Source of the DNA: Denitrovibrio sp.
Lineage (GTDB): Bacteria > Chrysiogenota > Deferribacteres > Deferribacterales > Geovibrionaceae
DNA: 64,000 nt
NCBI GenBank assembly: GCA_002869185.1
Contig: PKTN01000013.1
Coordinates: forward strand, 58,972-122,971
Direction of reading: 5' to 3'
In this document: positions 18,636 to 28,825 of the stretch, piece after piece
Layout: each line of letters opens with the position of its first letter
How positions within the stretch are numbered: position 1 is the stretch's first letter
The notes under the pieces: generated by a model
Databases searched by the model: none
What the model was told of the DNA's origin: nothing
Seen by the model: only the letters and a program-made list of their open reading frames with translations
Translations under genes and position numbers: made by a program

Positions 18636-19796
18636 TTATTGACGTTCTGAGCAAAGTTTAGTATCTAGCCTTAGGGTTAATCTACCGAATATTATTGTAC
18701 ACAGCATAATAATGCCTAGCACCAATAAGAAAATATTCCATCCATACTTCTCATATATGATACCTGGGGCTATAGAGCCTACTGTCCCACCAGAATAGTA
18801 AAAAGCAACATACAAACCATTAGTAACACCTTTATTGCTCTCAGCTAACCTATTAAGGTAACCAGATGCGACTGTATGTGTCATAAACATGCCCGCGCAA
18901 AATATAAACATACCTAAAAACATAACATATATATTGTGCTGAACAAAAAACACTAACGATATAACAAAGATAACTAGACCTGTCAGTATTGTGTTGACCT
19001 CATTCCTAAAAAGCTTAATCAATTTAAGCGAGTTTAATGATGTTACGATCCCCATTATGTATCCAGTATACATCACACCAATTAACATAGAACTCGAAGC
19101 TGGGTTTATCTCACGCATTCTGTATGGAATAAAATTTAGTACTGCTTCAAACATAAAGAACATACTAAATATCATTATGTAGATCACAGTAAACTTCTTA
19201 ATAGAAAGCACTTCGAAAATTGCACGTGCATTTAATTTAGTAATGCTAGCCTTATTATCTGATAACCTTCCAATAAGTAGAACAGAAACCATAAGACTTA
19301 TACCTAGAATAATAAACATCATTCTCCAATTAGTATAATAAGATATCAGCCCTGAAAAGAATCGACCAGAAAAGCCACCTATTATCGTAGAAGATATGTA
19401 TATCGCCATAATTTTCTGCACATTGCCCTTAGTAGTCATAGTAGAGATGTAAGTCATTATCCCTGTCAGAATTGCAGGTATAGCTAGGCCCTCTACTACC
19501 CTCAGCTCTATGAGTATATTAAACGATGTTGCTATGTAGAATAAAAACTGACAACTTGCTAATACAAATAGTGAGACTACCAGCATTCTTTTTGCAGACA
19601 CTGACTCAAGCATATATCCATAAAAAATCGGTGCGATACTAAGCGGAAACATAGTAACTGTAGTTAATAATGCTGAGCTGGATTGAGATACTCTAAAGTA
19701 TTCCATAATTATCGGTTGTATTGGCTGTGGAGCGTACAATGCAGAGAAGGTAAGTATTGAAGTGAATATAATAATTATTAGTTTTGCTCTGTCCAT
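18636..19796 (-). CDS. Major facilitator superfamily transporter
   Basis: The 386-residue protein has about twelve membrane helices. N-terminal features resemble the YnfM/Bcr-type drug and sugar efflux branch: APQPIQPIIMEYF in the first loop and RVVEGLAIPAILTGIMTYIS in helices 4-5. The loop-2 motif is degenerate (GYMLESVSAKRMLVVS). The substrate cannot be told. It stands alone between the ccm operon (convergent) and the porin. It is more AT-rich and Ile/Met-rich than its neighbours, which is common for carriers but could also reflect transfer. Confidence 0.85.
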   Translation of the reverse strand: MDRAKLIIIIFTSILTFSALYAPQPIQPIIMEYFRVSQSSSALLTTVTMFPLSIAPIFYGYMLESVSAKRMLVVSLFVLASCQFLFYIATSFNILIELRVVEGLAIPAILTGIMTYISTMTTKGNVQKIMAIYISSTIIGGFSGRFFSGLISYYTNWRMMFIILGISLMVSVLLIGRLSDNKASITKLNARAIFEVLSIKKFTVIYIMIFSMFFMFEAVLNFIPYRMREINPASSSMLIGVMYTGYIMGIVTSLNSLKLIKLFRNEVNTILTGLVIFVISLVFFVQHNIYVMFLGMFIFCAGMFMTHTVASGYLNRLAESNKGVTNGLYVAFYYSGGTVGSIAPGIIYEKYGWNIFLLVLGIIMLCTIIFGRLTLRLDTKLCSERQ

Positions 19797-20015
19797 GGTT
19801 CCAATTCTAGCAGTCGGATTATGTAATTACTATAAGAAATTCTTCATTTGGTACAGAATGTTGTGATGCTTTTATTCTAAGAAAAAAAGTAGTGAATATA
19901 TCTTCCAGACGCCAACTATACAGAGCAAACTGAGTAAAGATGTGCTGTGTGTATTGTAAATACGTGATGCAAAATTTTATGAAGTTTAATGAAGTGTATA
20001 GAGGATATAGATAAA

Positions 20016-20048
20016 AAAAGGGGTTAGTCGCATTGACTAACCCCTTTT
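20016..20048 (-). terminator. Strong terminator of the porin gene
   Basis: A 14-bp perfect stem (AAAAGGGGTTAGTC / GACTAACCCCTTTT) with a 5-nt loop lies 36 bases past the porin stop. The flanking A and T runs would let it work in both directions. Confidence 0.92.
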
Positions 20049-20084
20049 GATTATTTACTAATTAAAATTAACTAACTAATTTGA

Positions 20085-21269
20085 TTAGAAGCTGATTTTA
20101 AGGTAGTGCTGAAGAAGGATAGCTGCATCAGGATCTGTACCTGTGTCAGCATCTATTTTAGCATAACCGAAGTCTACACCGTAGCTAAGAGCTGATGTGA
20201 TCTTGTATGTAGCGCCAAGGTCAAGTTCCATAGCTGATGTATCATCATTATCAAAGTTAGACTTAGCGTAAGCAAGTGAACCGTATACGTTTGCTTTAGC
20301 GTTTACAGCGAAATCAGCGTAAAGTGCGCTAGCCCATACACCTTTCAGACCACCACTGTAGTATTTAGCATCTACATTGCCCATTGCGTTGTAGTCACCA
20401 AGAACGAGGAAGTACATATCGTCGAAATCCTCACCCATTCCCATTGCTTTGTTACCGTTGTCTTTATCAACTGATGAATAAGCAGTAAGGAAACCAACTT
20501 TAGCACCAGCTACTTTTGTGAATACGTTAGCGTAGAGGTTCATGAAAGTAGGGTCGTCAGCTGTCTCTGTCTCTTTCTTAGCGTAGATGATTTCAGACTC
20601 GAAACCGATAGCTCCAAAGTTACCACCGATACCCATATCGAATTTAGTTGTTGTAGTATCTGCATCTTGGTCAGTAACATCTGTAGAACCATCTACTGTG
20701 TAAGCGATAGAAGGAGTGAACATAAGTCCAGCTACTTTCATTTTGTAACCTACGAAGTAAGTGTCACTATCATCTTTCTCTGCATCTTTAGTAGTTGAAC
20801 CAACGTTATTTTCGTAGTTTTTCTGTGTAAGAGCAACAAGTGTACCACCACCAACTTTAGCAGTAGCTTTAACTCTGTAGTAAGCGTCAACTGTGTTACC
20901 GAAAGCGTAAGACCAAGCAGCACCGTCCATCATACCAACATCGAGCGTAACAGCGCCGAAGTTGTGACCGAGCCAAGCTCTTTCAATTTGAATTTCTGCG
21001 CCAGTTTTTGTAGCTTGACCATCTTCCTTCCACTGACCATCGAGAAGCTCGATTTTAGATTTGAAGTAAGTGTCTTTATCTGTGCTTGCTTTAAGCCAGA
21101 TGTCAAGGTCGTGATCGTAGAACATGTTTTTGTCATCAGAATCAGAATCAACTGAAGCCATGTTAGCCATGTAGTTACCACGAGCCTTATAAGAACCGGA
21201 AAGTGTTACGTCAGCAAATGCAGTAGCAGCAAATGCAACGATCATGAGTGCAACAAGAATTTTTTTCAT
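20085..21269 (-). CDS. Outer-membrane porin-like beta-barrel protein
   Basis: A clear signal peptide (MKKILVALMIVAFAATAFA) is followed by DVTLSGSYKARGNY, typical of the first strand of bacterial porins. The protein then alternates aromatic and polar strands with Asp/Thr-rich loops and ends in Phe (LQHYLKISF), the terminal outer-membrane sorting signal. It is probably a general diffusion porin and among the most expressed genes here, given its strong promoter and terminator and a near-consensus CAGGAGAAAAAG ribosome-binding site. That site fixes the start at ATG 21269; a longer in-frame extension to 21344 lacks any signal and is rejected. Its exact family (carbonate/phosphate selective or other) cannot be set by eye. 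Confidence 0.85.
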   Translation of the reverse strand: MKKILVALMIVAFAATAFADVTLSGSYKARGNYMANMASVDSDSDDKNMFYDHDLDIWLKASTDKDTYFKSKIELLDGQWKEDGQATKTGAEIQIERAWLGHNFGAVTLDVGMMDGAAWSYAFGNTVDAYYRVKATAKVGGGTLVALTQKNYENNVGSTTKDAEKDDSDTYFVGYKMKVAGLMFTPSIAYTVDGSTDVTDQDADTTTTKFDMGIGGNFGAIGFESEIIYAKKETETADDPTFMNLYANVFTKVAGAKVGFLTAYSSVDKDNGNKAMGMGEDFDDMYFLVLGDYNAMGNVDAKYYSGGLKGVWASALYADFAVNAKANVYGSLAYAKSNFDNDDTSAMELDLGATYKITSALSYGVDFGYAKIDADTGTDPDAAILLQHYLKISF

Positions 21270-21371
21270 TTCTTTTTCTCCTGTAGGTTTTTTACATTTT
21301 AAAGGTTGTTTGACCTTTTTTTCTAATACTAAAGTGCTCAGCATAAACCAAGCGACTATATAATCGTCCTG

Positions 21372-21400
21372 ATGCTATCATGGTAAAAATTACATGTCAA
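21372..21400 (-). promoter_or_regulatory. Sigma-70 promoter of the porin gene
   Basis: On the minus strand TTGACA (21395-21400), a 17-base spacer and TAGCAT (21372-21377) lie about 100 bases before the porin start, implying a leader of roughly 90 nt. Confidence 0.65.
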
Positions 21401-21409
21401 CATTAAAAC

Positions 21410-21686
21410 GATTTTTTTTTTAGTAGCCTGACATACACTTACCTGATCAACAAATGATACAGTGTATACTTTTTTTAACACATTATTGCACTTTGTTGCT
21501 CTTATTATTGTGTACGTCATACTCTTAATTTAACTTTCTAACAACCAAGCATCTTTTAGACTATCGTCCTATGCTAGCAGTACTTTAGAAGCTTTTTGCT
21601 AGCCAGTGCTTTTTATTAGCTATCTTTGAAATATAGATTTCAATAACAACTTGTAGATAGTATAAGCATTAATCGTGCCAATTTTA
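21410..21686. other. Intergenic stretch with nothing recognisable
   Basis: The AT-rich space between the porin promoter and the end of the secreted FG-GAP gene holds no open frame with a ribosome-binding site, no convincing terminator and no repeat that I could see. A small RNA cannot be excluded. Confidence 0.5.
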
Positions 21687-23297
21687 CTATTTTGTCTCAA
21701 TATATATAAACTGACTGAGATCATCACCTAAGATGCCTTCACTTGAGGTGCGCAACAAGAAGAGATATGTTCTTCCAAACTCTTCGTACATATAATAATC
21801 CTCTATCGTTGGCTCAAATGTTTCTGACTGCCACATACTACGCAGTCTTCTACCGTCCCATGAGTATACAGCAAATCTTGAAGCTCCATATATTTTTGTA
21901 TTACTAAATATTTGATATTTTGGATCATTCTGAACAAGATATATATTATTATCAGAGTTAACAAAAACACGCCCTTTGATGTATTTCTTTTTCATTTCAT
22001 ATACAAAAGGGTCAGATTCCCCTTCTTTATAAGCACTAGTTTCATCAGCTACCTCATTCTTTAACATAAAGAAGTTAGGTGTTTGACCAAATTGCTCAAC
22101 AGAGGTGTATTTTAGTGCATTACCATTATATACACTCAGATGGTAATCCTTATCTATAGAAAGGACCTCATTCATACCATTACCATTTAGATCCGAATAA
22201 CCAAACCCATATATTGAAGCTTCTCTAGTCCCTGAAACAGCAGAACCACGTTCATACTTTCCATTATTATTCAGCAGGTTATGCACCATACCTATATAAC
22301 TACCATCAACAGCAAGCTTCTGAGCCACAATCTTCTTCTTGCCTTTCACGTGTACAGTCCTAAAGATGTACTGCATGTCACTATCTAGCTCTTTAAACTC
22401 TTTTCCATCAAATTCGTATATAGATGAGCGGACTGTAGTTTCATATTTTAATTCACTGACGAATAGTTCATCTGTCCCATCACCATCAAGGTCTGCAAGC
22501 TCTATATTCTGGATATTCTCAAACTTTTTATTTACACTGCCTGCAGGCGCAAAATCTTTACCATTAAACACATATAAATCTATATCTTTCATTGCTGCAG
22601 CTGCGATATAAATCTTCCCATCAGGCTTAGCATGCCCAACAGCCATAGATTTATATGACTTTACATACTGCTTGCTTCTAAGGATATCCTTAGTAGCCAT
22701 TGAGCCAACACCCTGTCCAAGGTCTTGATCAGAGAAGTATCTTGAGTATATAACGTTACCATTCTTGCTATCTGTCGCTGAATAGCCTATACCACCCTCT
22801 TCCTTTTGAGTAAAAGTGAGTGTAATGCTTGCATTATCTTTAATGATTATGTTTCTTGCTCGGCTAATCTCTTCCTTAAGCAGGAGTTCGAGCCTCACAG
22901 GCAGCTTCTCAATCTTTACAGCCACGTCAACAGGAGGGTTCATTGTCACAAGATCACCAGGTTTAATAGACCTAGTCAACTTGCTTATCTTAGCATTTGA
23001 ATATGTATCAAAAACCTCTGTGATTTCTATATCACCGATGAAAATCTTTTTATTGCCAAGAACCTGCTTAGTAATCGGGTGAATGATAGGTTCGTTCAGA
23101 CGGTAAATCTTAAGTTGCATACCATCATAAACGCCCTTATTTCTTCCAAGGTCAGTTATTAGGTCATTATTCTCCACACTCACAACATAGCCAGTGAATC
23201 TGCTGAACATATCATTAATGTCCGTCGTCAGTTTCTCAAAACGAGCAAATGCTATGGCAGGGATCATAAGCACAAGCAATAAAATAAATTTTCTCAT
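21687..23297 (-). CDS. Secreted FG-GAP/VCBS repeat protein with FlgT-like N-terminal domain
   Basis: The 536-residue protein has a signal peptide (about 1-18). Residues about 35-125 resemble the small beta domain found in FlgT and similar envelope proteins (GYVVSVENNDLITDLGRNKGVYDGMQLKIYR ... IGDIEITEVFDTYSNAKI). The rest looks like a beta-propeller with calcium-binding FG-GAP loops (LADLDGDGTDELFVSE; YSDLNGNGMNEVLSID). It is probably periplasmic or on the cell surface. Its function is unknown; the N-terminal domain hints at envelope assembly. A repeat element separates it from hslU. Confidence 0.65.
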   Translation of the reverse strand: MRKFILLLVLMIPAIAFARFEKLTTDINDMFSRFTGYVVSVENNDLITDLGRNKGVYDGMQLKIYRLNEPIIHPITKQVLGNKKIFIGDIEITEVFDTYSNAKISKLTRSIKPGDLVTMNPPVDVAVKIEKLPVRLELLLKEEISRARNIIIKDNASITLTFTQKEEGGIGYSATDSKNGNVIYSRYFSDQDLGQGVGSMATKDILRSKQYVKSYKSMAVGHAKPDGKIYIAAAAMKDIDLYVFNGKDFAPAGSVNKKFENIQNIELADLDGDGTDELFVSELKYETTVRSSIYEFDGKEFKELDSDMQYIFRTVHVKGKKKIVAQKLAVDGSYIGMVHNLLNNNGKYERGSAVSGTREASIYGFGYSDLNGNGMNEVLSIDKDYHLSVYNGNALKYTSVEQFGQTPNFFMLKNEVADETSAYKEGESDPFVYEMKKKYIKGRVFVNSDNNIYLVQNDPKYQIFSNTKIYGASRFAVYSWDGRRLRSMWQSETFEPTIEDYYMYEEFGRTYLFLLRTSSEGILGDDLSQFIYIETK

Positions 23298-23334
23298 TTT
23301 ATATCTCCAAATTATCTTTTCTACATCTCAGTAC

Positions 23335-23403
23335 GTCATACTGAGTAACAGCGAATGATCTCTGGATTAAGATTCTTCATTCACTCCGCTCTTTCAGAAT
23401 GAC
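23335..23403. repeat. Dispersed intergenic palindromic repeat (REP-like)
   Basis: GTCATACTGAGTAACAGCGAATGATCT and its approximate reverse complement AGATTCTTCATTC...TTTCAGAATGAC face each other as an imperfect hairpin between hslU and the upstream gene start. Elements built on GTCATTCTGA...GAATCT are common dispersed repeats in many bacterial genomes. A poorly conserved relative is at 12928-12999. Confidence 0.6.
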
Positions 23404-23412
23404 ACAATTATA

Positions 23413-24732
23413 CTACAGTACGTAACGGCTTAAATCGCGATCTTCGACGATATCTTTCAAGTGCTCATCGACATAAGCCGAATCCACAACAATCTTTTTA
23501 TCATTAATCTCTGGCGCTTCATAGGAGATTTCTTCCAAAAGTTTCTCAACTATTGTGTGAAGCCTTCTAGCACCTATGTTTTCTAGTGATCTATTAAGTT
23601 CATCAGCCATCTCTGCTATCCGCTCTATACCCTCGTCAGTAAAGCTCACATCGACACCATCAGCACCTAGGAGAGCTGTATATTGTCTTGTGAGTGAATT
23701 TTCTGGTTCTTTCAGGATACGGACGAAATCTGCCGCAGTAAGACTCTCAAGCTCAACCCTAATAGGGAAACGACCTTGAAGCTCTGGAATGAGGTCTGTC
23801 GGCTTAGACATGTGGAATGCACCAGCAGCTATAAAAAGGATATGGTCAGATTTAACCATGCCATATTTAGTATTAACAGTGGAACCCTCTACTATAGGTA
23901 ATAGGTCTCTCTGCACGCCCTCACGGGAGACATCGCCACCCTTAGCTCCAGCAGATTGGGATACACAAATCTTATCTATCTCATCAAGAAAGACGATACC
24001 GCTCTGCTCAACACGCTTCACCGCTACATCTTTCACGTCATCCATATCTATAAGACGGTTTATCTCTTGTTGCTCAAGTATTACCCTCGCCTCAGAGATT
24101 TTCATCTTACGCTTACGTTTTTTCGCTGGGAACATATTCTTCATCATATCAGATATACCAGCACCCATGTCCTCCATGCCAAGGTTAGTCAAAACCTCAA
24201 CCTGTGGACCTGCCTCTTCAACGTCAACTTCAACAACACGTTCGTCAAGCTCACCATTCATAAGCTTCACACGGAATTTGTCGCGAGTGCCTGTCTCTTC
24301 TGTAGCGTAACCAGATGTAGGCGGGATGAGTAGATCAAGAAGTTTTTCGATAACATTCTCTTTCGCCTTATCAATAACACTAGACTTGTTCTCTTCCTTA
24401 ACCATCCCAACAGCAATCTCTACAAGATCACGTATCATACTCTCTACATCACGACCAACGTAGCCAACCTCAGTATACTTACTAGCTTCAACCTTAATAA
24501 AAGGTGACCTCGCAAGCTTAGCCAGTCTTATAGCTACTTCAGTTTTACCGACACCAGTAGGTCCGATGAGAATTATATTTTTAGGAGAAATCTCTTCCTG
24601 CATATATTCAGGGAGTTGCAACCTTCTGTATCTATTTCTCATAGCCACAGCAACAGCCTTCTTAGCGTTGTTCTGTCCTACGACATATTTATCAAGTTCT
24701 TCTACTATTTTTTTAGGGGTATATTCTTGCAT
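23413..24732 (-). CDS. hslU: ATP-dependent protease ATPase subunit HslU
   Basis: This AAA+ unfoldase feeds proteins to HslV. At 439 residues it is of standard length. Walker A is GPTGVGKT (57-64), the pore loop follows in [14 protein letters not shown], and Walker B is [11 protein letters not shown]. The I-domain lies between (about 110-235). The C-terminus SRYVL carries the conserved tail that docks into HslV to activate it. The gene lies 8 bases after hslV, in one operon. Confidence 0.98.
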   Translation of the reverse strand: MQEYTPKKIVEELDKYVVGQNNAKKAVAVAMRNRYRRLQLPEYMQEEISPKNIILIGPTGVGKTEVAIRLAKLARSPFIKVEASKYTEVGYVGRDVESMIRDLVEIAVGMVKEENKSSVIDKAKENVIEKLLDLLIPPTSGYATEETGTRDKFRVKLMNGELDERVVEVDVEEAGPQVEVLTNLGMEDMGAGISDMMKNMFPAKKRKRKMKISEARVILEQQEINRLIDMDDVKDVAVKRVEQSGIVFLDEIDKICVSQSAGAKGGDVSREGVQRDLLPIVEGSTVNTKYGMVKSDHILFIAAGAFHMSKPTDLIPELQGRFPIRVELESLTAADFVRILKEPENSLTRQYTALLGADGVDVSFTDEGIERIAEMADELNRSLENIGARRLHTIVEKLLEEISYEAPEINDKKIVVDSAYVDEHLKDIVEDRDLSRYVL

Positions 24733-24740
24733 CGACTCTT

Positions 24741-25268
24741 CTATATCTCCTCAATAATCAGGTTGTCATTTGTATATATACAAATATTAGCTGCAATAAG
24801 TAGCGATTTTTCGACAATCTCAGTCGACGAAAGTTCGCTATTATCCACAAGAGCTATAGCTGCTGCCTGAGCATAAGGTCCACCAGACCCAATAGCGGCT
24901 ACACCATTTTGTGGTTCTACAACATCGCCATTACCTGTCATTATATATAGCTCTTTTCCATCAGCTACTATCATCATAGCCTCTAGCTTACGCAGATATC
25001 TATCTGTACGCCAATCTTTAGCAAGCTCCACAGCAGAACGGAGCAGTTGTCCACCGTGCTGTTCAAGCTTAGCCTCGAAACGTTCCATAAGCGTAAATGC
25101 GTCAGCAGTAGACCCTGCGAATCCGCACAGAACTTTATTGTTGTATACTTTTCTCACCTTTTTGGCGTTGTGCTTAAGCACAGTATTGCCAAAGGTGACT
25201 TGCCCGTCAGCACCAATTGCTGTTTTTCCGTCTTTTTTTACTGCGACGACAGTTGTACCTTTCATCAT
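24741..25268 (-). CDS. hslV: ATP-dependent protease proteolytic subunit HslV
   Basis: The threonine peptidase forms the HslUV complex in the cytoplasm. The N-terminal [11 protein letters not shown] holds the catalytic Thr exposed after processing, with [13 protein letters not shown] and [12 protein letters not shown] following as in the family. The start is uncertain. An in-frame GTG at 25286 gives 181 residues, while ATG 25268 or 25265 gives MKGTT..., matching family N-termini better. No strong ribosome-binding site marks either, so I chose 25268. Confidence 0.93.
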   Translation of the reverse strand: MMKGTTVVAVKKDGKTAIGADGQVTFGNTVLKHNAKKVRKVYNNKVLCGFAGSTADAFTLMERFEAKLEQHGGQLLRSAVELAKDWRTDRYLRKLEAMMIVADGKELYIMTGNGDVVEPQNGVAAIGSGGPYAQAAAIALVDNSELSSTEIVEKSLLIAANICIYTNDNLIIEEI

Positions 25269-25404
25269 AACGGTTTTTTGTACCACCCTATATCGTATAT
25301 GCGCAACATAAAAATTGCATATATATTAATGTTTGCATAGCTTATCATAATACTATATTCTAAAAAGCTATATTTAAGACACATAACAGGCGGAATGCGT
25401 TCAG

Positions 25405-26028
25405 ATGAAAGGTTTTTTAATTCGACTAATTTTGCGAATGTATATCTCTACTTTCAGACACAACCTTGTTATAGATGAAGAGGTTGTCAAACTTGCGAGT
25501 GATGGAAAAAGATTAGTCTTTTTCTGCTGGCACAACCAGCTAGCACTCTCTGTGGGTCAAAGTAACAGATTTAAATTTGTAAGCATGATATCCCGAAGCT
25601 CTGATGGCGACATTCTGACACCTCTCGTTGAAAGCTTCGGACACGCTGTCGTTAGAGCTTCATCATCAAAGGGAGCATCAGCAGGTGTAATTGAGATGCT
25701 TGAATATATGGATAAAGGATTCCACGCCGCCATGGCTGTTGACGGACCTAAAGGACCAAAATACAAGGCGAAGGCTGGAACTCTATATCTAGCTAAAAAG
25801 GCTGACTGTGTACTAGTCCCTGTTATTTGCGATTGTACAAGTTTCTTCAGGTTTGGTAGTTGGGATAATTTCATTATGCCTAAACCTTTTGCAAAGATAG
25901 ACCTTAGACTGGAAACACCTATTATCCTTAGTGACTCTGTAGAAAAGAGTGTTGTGAACAAAGAACTTGCTGAAGTTCAAAATAAAATTATGGAACTTAC
26001 ACGTGTTTATTCTAAAAATATTATATAG
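25405..26028 (+). CDS. DUF374 lysophospholipid acyltransferase-like protein
   Basis: The 207-residue protein has an N-terminal amphipathic or membrane helix and the DUF374 pattern: LVFFCWHNQLAL (the HxxxxD-like motif with a weak last position), ISRSSDGDILTPLVESFG, AMAVDGPKGPKYKAKAG and VPVICDCTSFFRFGSWD. The family is related to acyltransferases acting on lipid A precursors or phospholipids at the inner membrane. It is followed directly by waaA and lpxL, which supports a role in lipopolysaccharide synthesis. Its end overlaps the waaA start. Confidence 0.85.
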   Translation: MKGFLIRLILRMYISTFRHNLVIDEEVVKLASDGKRLVFFCWHNQLALSVGQSNRFKFVSMISRSSDGDILTPLVESFGHAVVRASSSKGASAGVIEMLEYMDKGFHAAMAVDGPKGPKYKAKAGTLYLAKKADCVLVPVICDCTSFFRFGSWDNFIMPKPFAKIDLRLETPIILSDSVEKSVVNKELAEVQNKIMELTRVYSKNII

Positions 26029-27226
26029 TCTTTTTATCGCATGCATTGTACCAATAGCCGTACCAGTAGGCTACCTTATCGCTCTTCGAAAAAAAGAGGA
26101 TGAGGATTATTTCGAAAGATTTGGTTTTATTCAATTTCCTGAAGCACCAGAGCAAACGGTCTGGTTTCATTGCGCGAGTGTTGGTGAGGTTCGTAGCCTG
26201 AAATCCATAATTGAGTCTATAAAAGAAGAATTTCCTGAGATCAAAATCATCATCAGTACCACAACTGCAACAGGCAAGAAAATGGCTCAGGCTGAGCTTG
26301 ATCCTTACTATGCATTCCTCCTCCCAATAGAGAACTCTATGTCGATTGACCACATTATCGATTACATGAACATAAAGGCAGTCTTTATCGTTGATACTGA
26401 ACTCTGGCCAAACATGATCCGTATCGCTTCCAAGAAATCACGTCTATTCCTTATTAATGGACGCATCTCAGATAGGACATTCAAAAGCTATCAGAAATTC
26501 AGTTTCCTGTTTCGTAGGCTCCTTGGCAAGTTTGAAACCATCTATACTAAAAGCCCAGAAGATACTGAAAAATTTGCAAACATCAAAGGTAGCCACGAAA
26601 ATATAGTAACCCTCGGAAACATAAAATTCCAATCTAGAAGTGAAAAGATCGATAGTGGCATATTCAATTATATAAAGAACCATAACGTATTCGCCGCAGC
26701 TAGCACTCACTCTGGTGAGGAAGAGACTGTACTTCATTCCTTCTCTAATAGCAAAACATGCGATAGGCTTATAATAGCTCCAAGACACATAAACAGAGTT
26801 CAAGAGTTGGTAAAGGTAGTCAAAGAACACAACTTCACTGTCAGCCTACTTGCTGAGAGGGATAGTTCAACAGATGTCGTTATAATAGATAGATTTGGAA
26901 CACTTGAAGAACTCTTCGCTCTATCTGAAAAAATATTTATCGGCGGTTCGCTTAATAATACTGGCGGTCATAATATCTTTGAAGCCTTGCAGTTTGAAAA
27001 AACAGTCTGCATAGGACCAAACATGAAAAACTTTGAAGAGATATCAAAACTCGCTCTTGAGTGTAATGTTGCAACCACAGTAACAAACATAAACGAGATG
27101 ACTGATTATCTAAACTCAGTGTCAGAGCAAGTCGATTTCACAAGTTTCTTCGATGCTTTGGACAATGATAAAAACAATAAACTATCCAGCCTGAAAGAGG
27201 TTATTAAAAGTGTATCCTCTTCTTAG
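26003..27226 (+). CDS. waaA: 3-deoxy-D-manno-octulosonic acid (Kdo) transferase
   Basis: The enzyme attaches Kdo to lipid A precursor at the inner membrane. It has an N-terminal membrane helix, then a GT-B fold: WFHCASVGEVRS with the family's catalytic Glu, STTTATGKKMA, DTELWPNMIR, INGRISDRTFKSY, and the C-terminal FIGGSLNNTGGHNIFEAL that binds CMP-Kdo. The start is inside the previous gene. GTG 26003 with GGAA upstream is preferred, and a TTG at 25967 would add 12 residues. The stop TAG lies inside the next gene. Confidence 0.93.
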   Translation: MFILKILYSLFIACIVPIAVPVGYLIALRKKEDEDYFERFGFIQFPEAPEQTVWFHCASVGEVRSLKSIIESIKEEFPEIKIIISTTTATGKKMAQAELDPYYAFLLPIENSMSIDHIIDYMNIKAVFIVDTELWPNMIRIASKKSRLFLINGRISDRTFKSYQKFSFLFRRLLGKFETIYTKSPEDTEKFANIKGSHENIVTLGNIKFQSRSEKIDSGIFNYIKNHNVFAAASTHSGEEETVLHSFSNSKTCDRLIIAPRHINRVQELVKVVKEHNFTVSLLAERDSSTDVVIIDRFGTLEELFALSEKIFIGGSLNNTGGHNIFEALQFEKTVCIGPNMKNFEEISKLALECNVATTVTNINEMTDYLNSVSEQVDFTSFFDALDNDKNNKLSSLKEVIKSVSSS

Positions 27227-28088
27227 AGTCGTTTATGCAATATTAAATCTTTTTTCTTTCTCTGGTCTTCAAAGACTAGGCAGAATCCTCGGTTCCACCA
27301 TGTATTACATACTTAAATCTAGACGAGAAGTAGCATATAAAAACTGCGAAGTCATAGGCTTTAAAGATGACGCTAAACGTATAGTAAAGAGCTCCTTCAA
27401 ACACACATTTTCTGCGTATATGGAATCCTTTTACTCCAAACGTATAGACCAAAAATTCATAGACGAGATGGTTGAGGTTGAGCATATATCTGGTAAACCA
27501 TTCGAAGAAAGAGGATACTTCATGGTCTCTGCTCACTTTGGCGGATGGGAACTTGCCCCTTACTTTATGACTAAAAAACTTTGTCTCAAAGGTGCAGCTG
27601 TAGCCAGAAAGATAAAGGATAAAAAAGTAGATGAGTTCTTAATAAAGCAACGGGCGAACTCTGATATGGAATATATCCATCACAGAGGAGCCACAGATTG
27701 CATAAAGGAACATATAAATAAAAACCATTCTATTGGGGTACTCCTTGATCACAGTTCGATGGCAAAAGACAGTATGATAGTGCCACTATTCGGTATAGAC
27801 ACTTCCTTTATAAAAGGGATACCTCTTCTATCAGTAAGGCGCGATTACCCTATATTACCTATATTTGTTCTTCGAAAAGATCACGGTTTCAAGCTTATCG
27901 TCTATCCGGTCATTATGCCGAATAAAACACTCAAACCAAAAGAGCGTGCTTTTGATGTAGCTAAAAAGATCAATGAGACTTATGAAGACATCATCAAGAA
28001 ATACCCTGATCAGTGGTATCTTATACATAAGAGATTTAAAAGAATAGGCGACAAAAATGGTAATCTTGTAACTGGAATTTATAAATAG
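27210..28088 (+). CDS. lpxL: Lipid A biosynthesis acyltransferase (LpxL/HtrB family)
   Basis: The enzyme adds a secondary acyl chain to Kdo-lipid A at the inner membrane. The 292-residue protein starts with a hydrophobic anchor and has the family's catalytic HX4E motif in SAHFGGWELA (about 110). DHSSMAKDSMIVPLFG and IPLLSVRRDYPILPIFVLR match the downstream conserved blocks. The start is GTG 27210, overlapping waaA by 17 bases, so the pair is coupled. It could equally be an LpxM-type enzyme. Confidence 0.88.
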   Translation: MYPLLRVVYAILNLFSFSGLQRLGRILGSTMYYILKSRREVAYKNCEVIGFKDDAKRIVKSSFKHTFSAYMESFYSKRIDQKFIDEMVEVEHISGKPFEERGYFMVSAHFGGWELAPYFMTKKLCLKGAAVARKIKDKKVDEFLIKQRANSDMEYIHHRGATDCIKEHINKNHSIGVLLDHSSMAKDSMIVPLFGIDTSFIKGIPLLSVRRDYPILPIFVLRKDHGFKLIVYPVIMPNKTLKPKERAFDVAKKINETYEDIIKKYPDQWYLIHKRFKRIGDKNGNLVTGIYK

Positions 28089-28093
28089 AGAAT

Positions 28094-28825
28094 CTATCTT
28101 TTCATCAGTGCTATAATCAATTTAGAAACAACTGCATACATAATGATGAATGACACCAAAGAACAAAAGCCTAATACCACACCCATAGGGACAAAGCTAT
28201 CTGGAGCTTTCAGCAGAGTACTCATCAGTGAATCCTCATAATAAAAAAACCATTCATGATTTTTAGGAAAGGTCGCATCATGCATAAAATAAAATATTTT
28301 CACAAAACCATATTTATTTATCAACAAGCCCAATCCGGCAATAAAGGCTCCCATGCTCCACAACACCCTGCTCAGATTAAACGGATAGACTCTACCCACC
28401 ACCATAGTACCTACTACACTTACCAATAGAACCAAAATAAGCTTCATAAACGATTTAAGCATAGTTATCATATCAGCCACGTCTTGCAGGTGAGTAAGTT
28501 CATTACTAGTCAAAAACTTCTTTCTTACATTATTAGATCGGTAGGTAATTTCATCTAACCCTTCTCCTTCATTGTTTACCCCTCTTAACATCTCACCAAA
28601 AATCTTAAGATGAGCCCCTGATGAGACAAAAACAAAGTCTTCCTTACCTGCTGTATTTTTTGGAGCATATTCAAAAACATTCCCACGGATATCCTCTAAC
28701 TCATAAATAACAGGAAAAAAGAAGTAGTTAGAATAGGATGCGAACCACCCAGCATAAACCGAGCAATACAAAAGGAAAAATATTAATAATGTATTTAATA
28801 AAAAGTGGTTTACTGACTTTATCAT
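28094..28825 (-). CDS. DUF1461-type integral membrane protein
   Basis: The 243-residue protein has a first membrane helix, a long extracytoplasmic loop (about 35-120) and three or four more helices. Family-like signatures are LTHLQDVADM before the second helix and FFYYEDSLMSTLLKAPDSFV before the last. The function is unknown. Its start overlaps the stop of a 50-residue membrane protein gene (ATGA), so the two form a pair. It converges with lpxL, with only 5 bases between them and no obvious terminator. Confidence 0.65.
   Translation of the reverse strand: MIKSVNHFLLNTLLIFFLLYCSVYAGWFASYSNYFFFPVIYELEDIRGNVFEYAPKNTAGKEDFVFVSSGAHLKIFGEMLRGVNNEGEGLDEITYRSNNVRKKFLTSNELTHLQDVADMITMLKSFMKLILVLLVSVVGTMVVGRVYPFNLSRVLWSMGAFIAGLGLLINKYGFVKIFYFMHDATFPKNHEWFFYYEDSLMSTLLKAPDSFVPMGVVLGFCSLVSFIIMYAVVSKLIIALMKR

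Noticed and set aside
19797-20015. Gene in the space between the MFS gene and the porin terminator
   Set aside because: No frame with a plausible start, length or composition was found.
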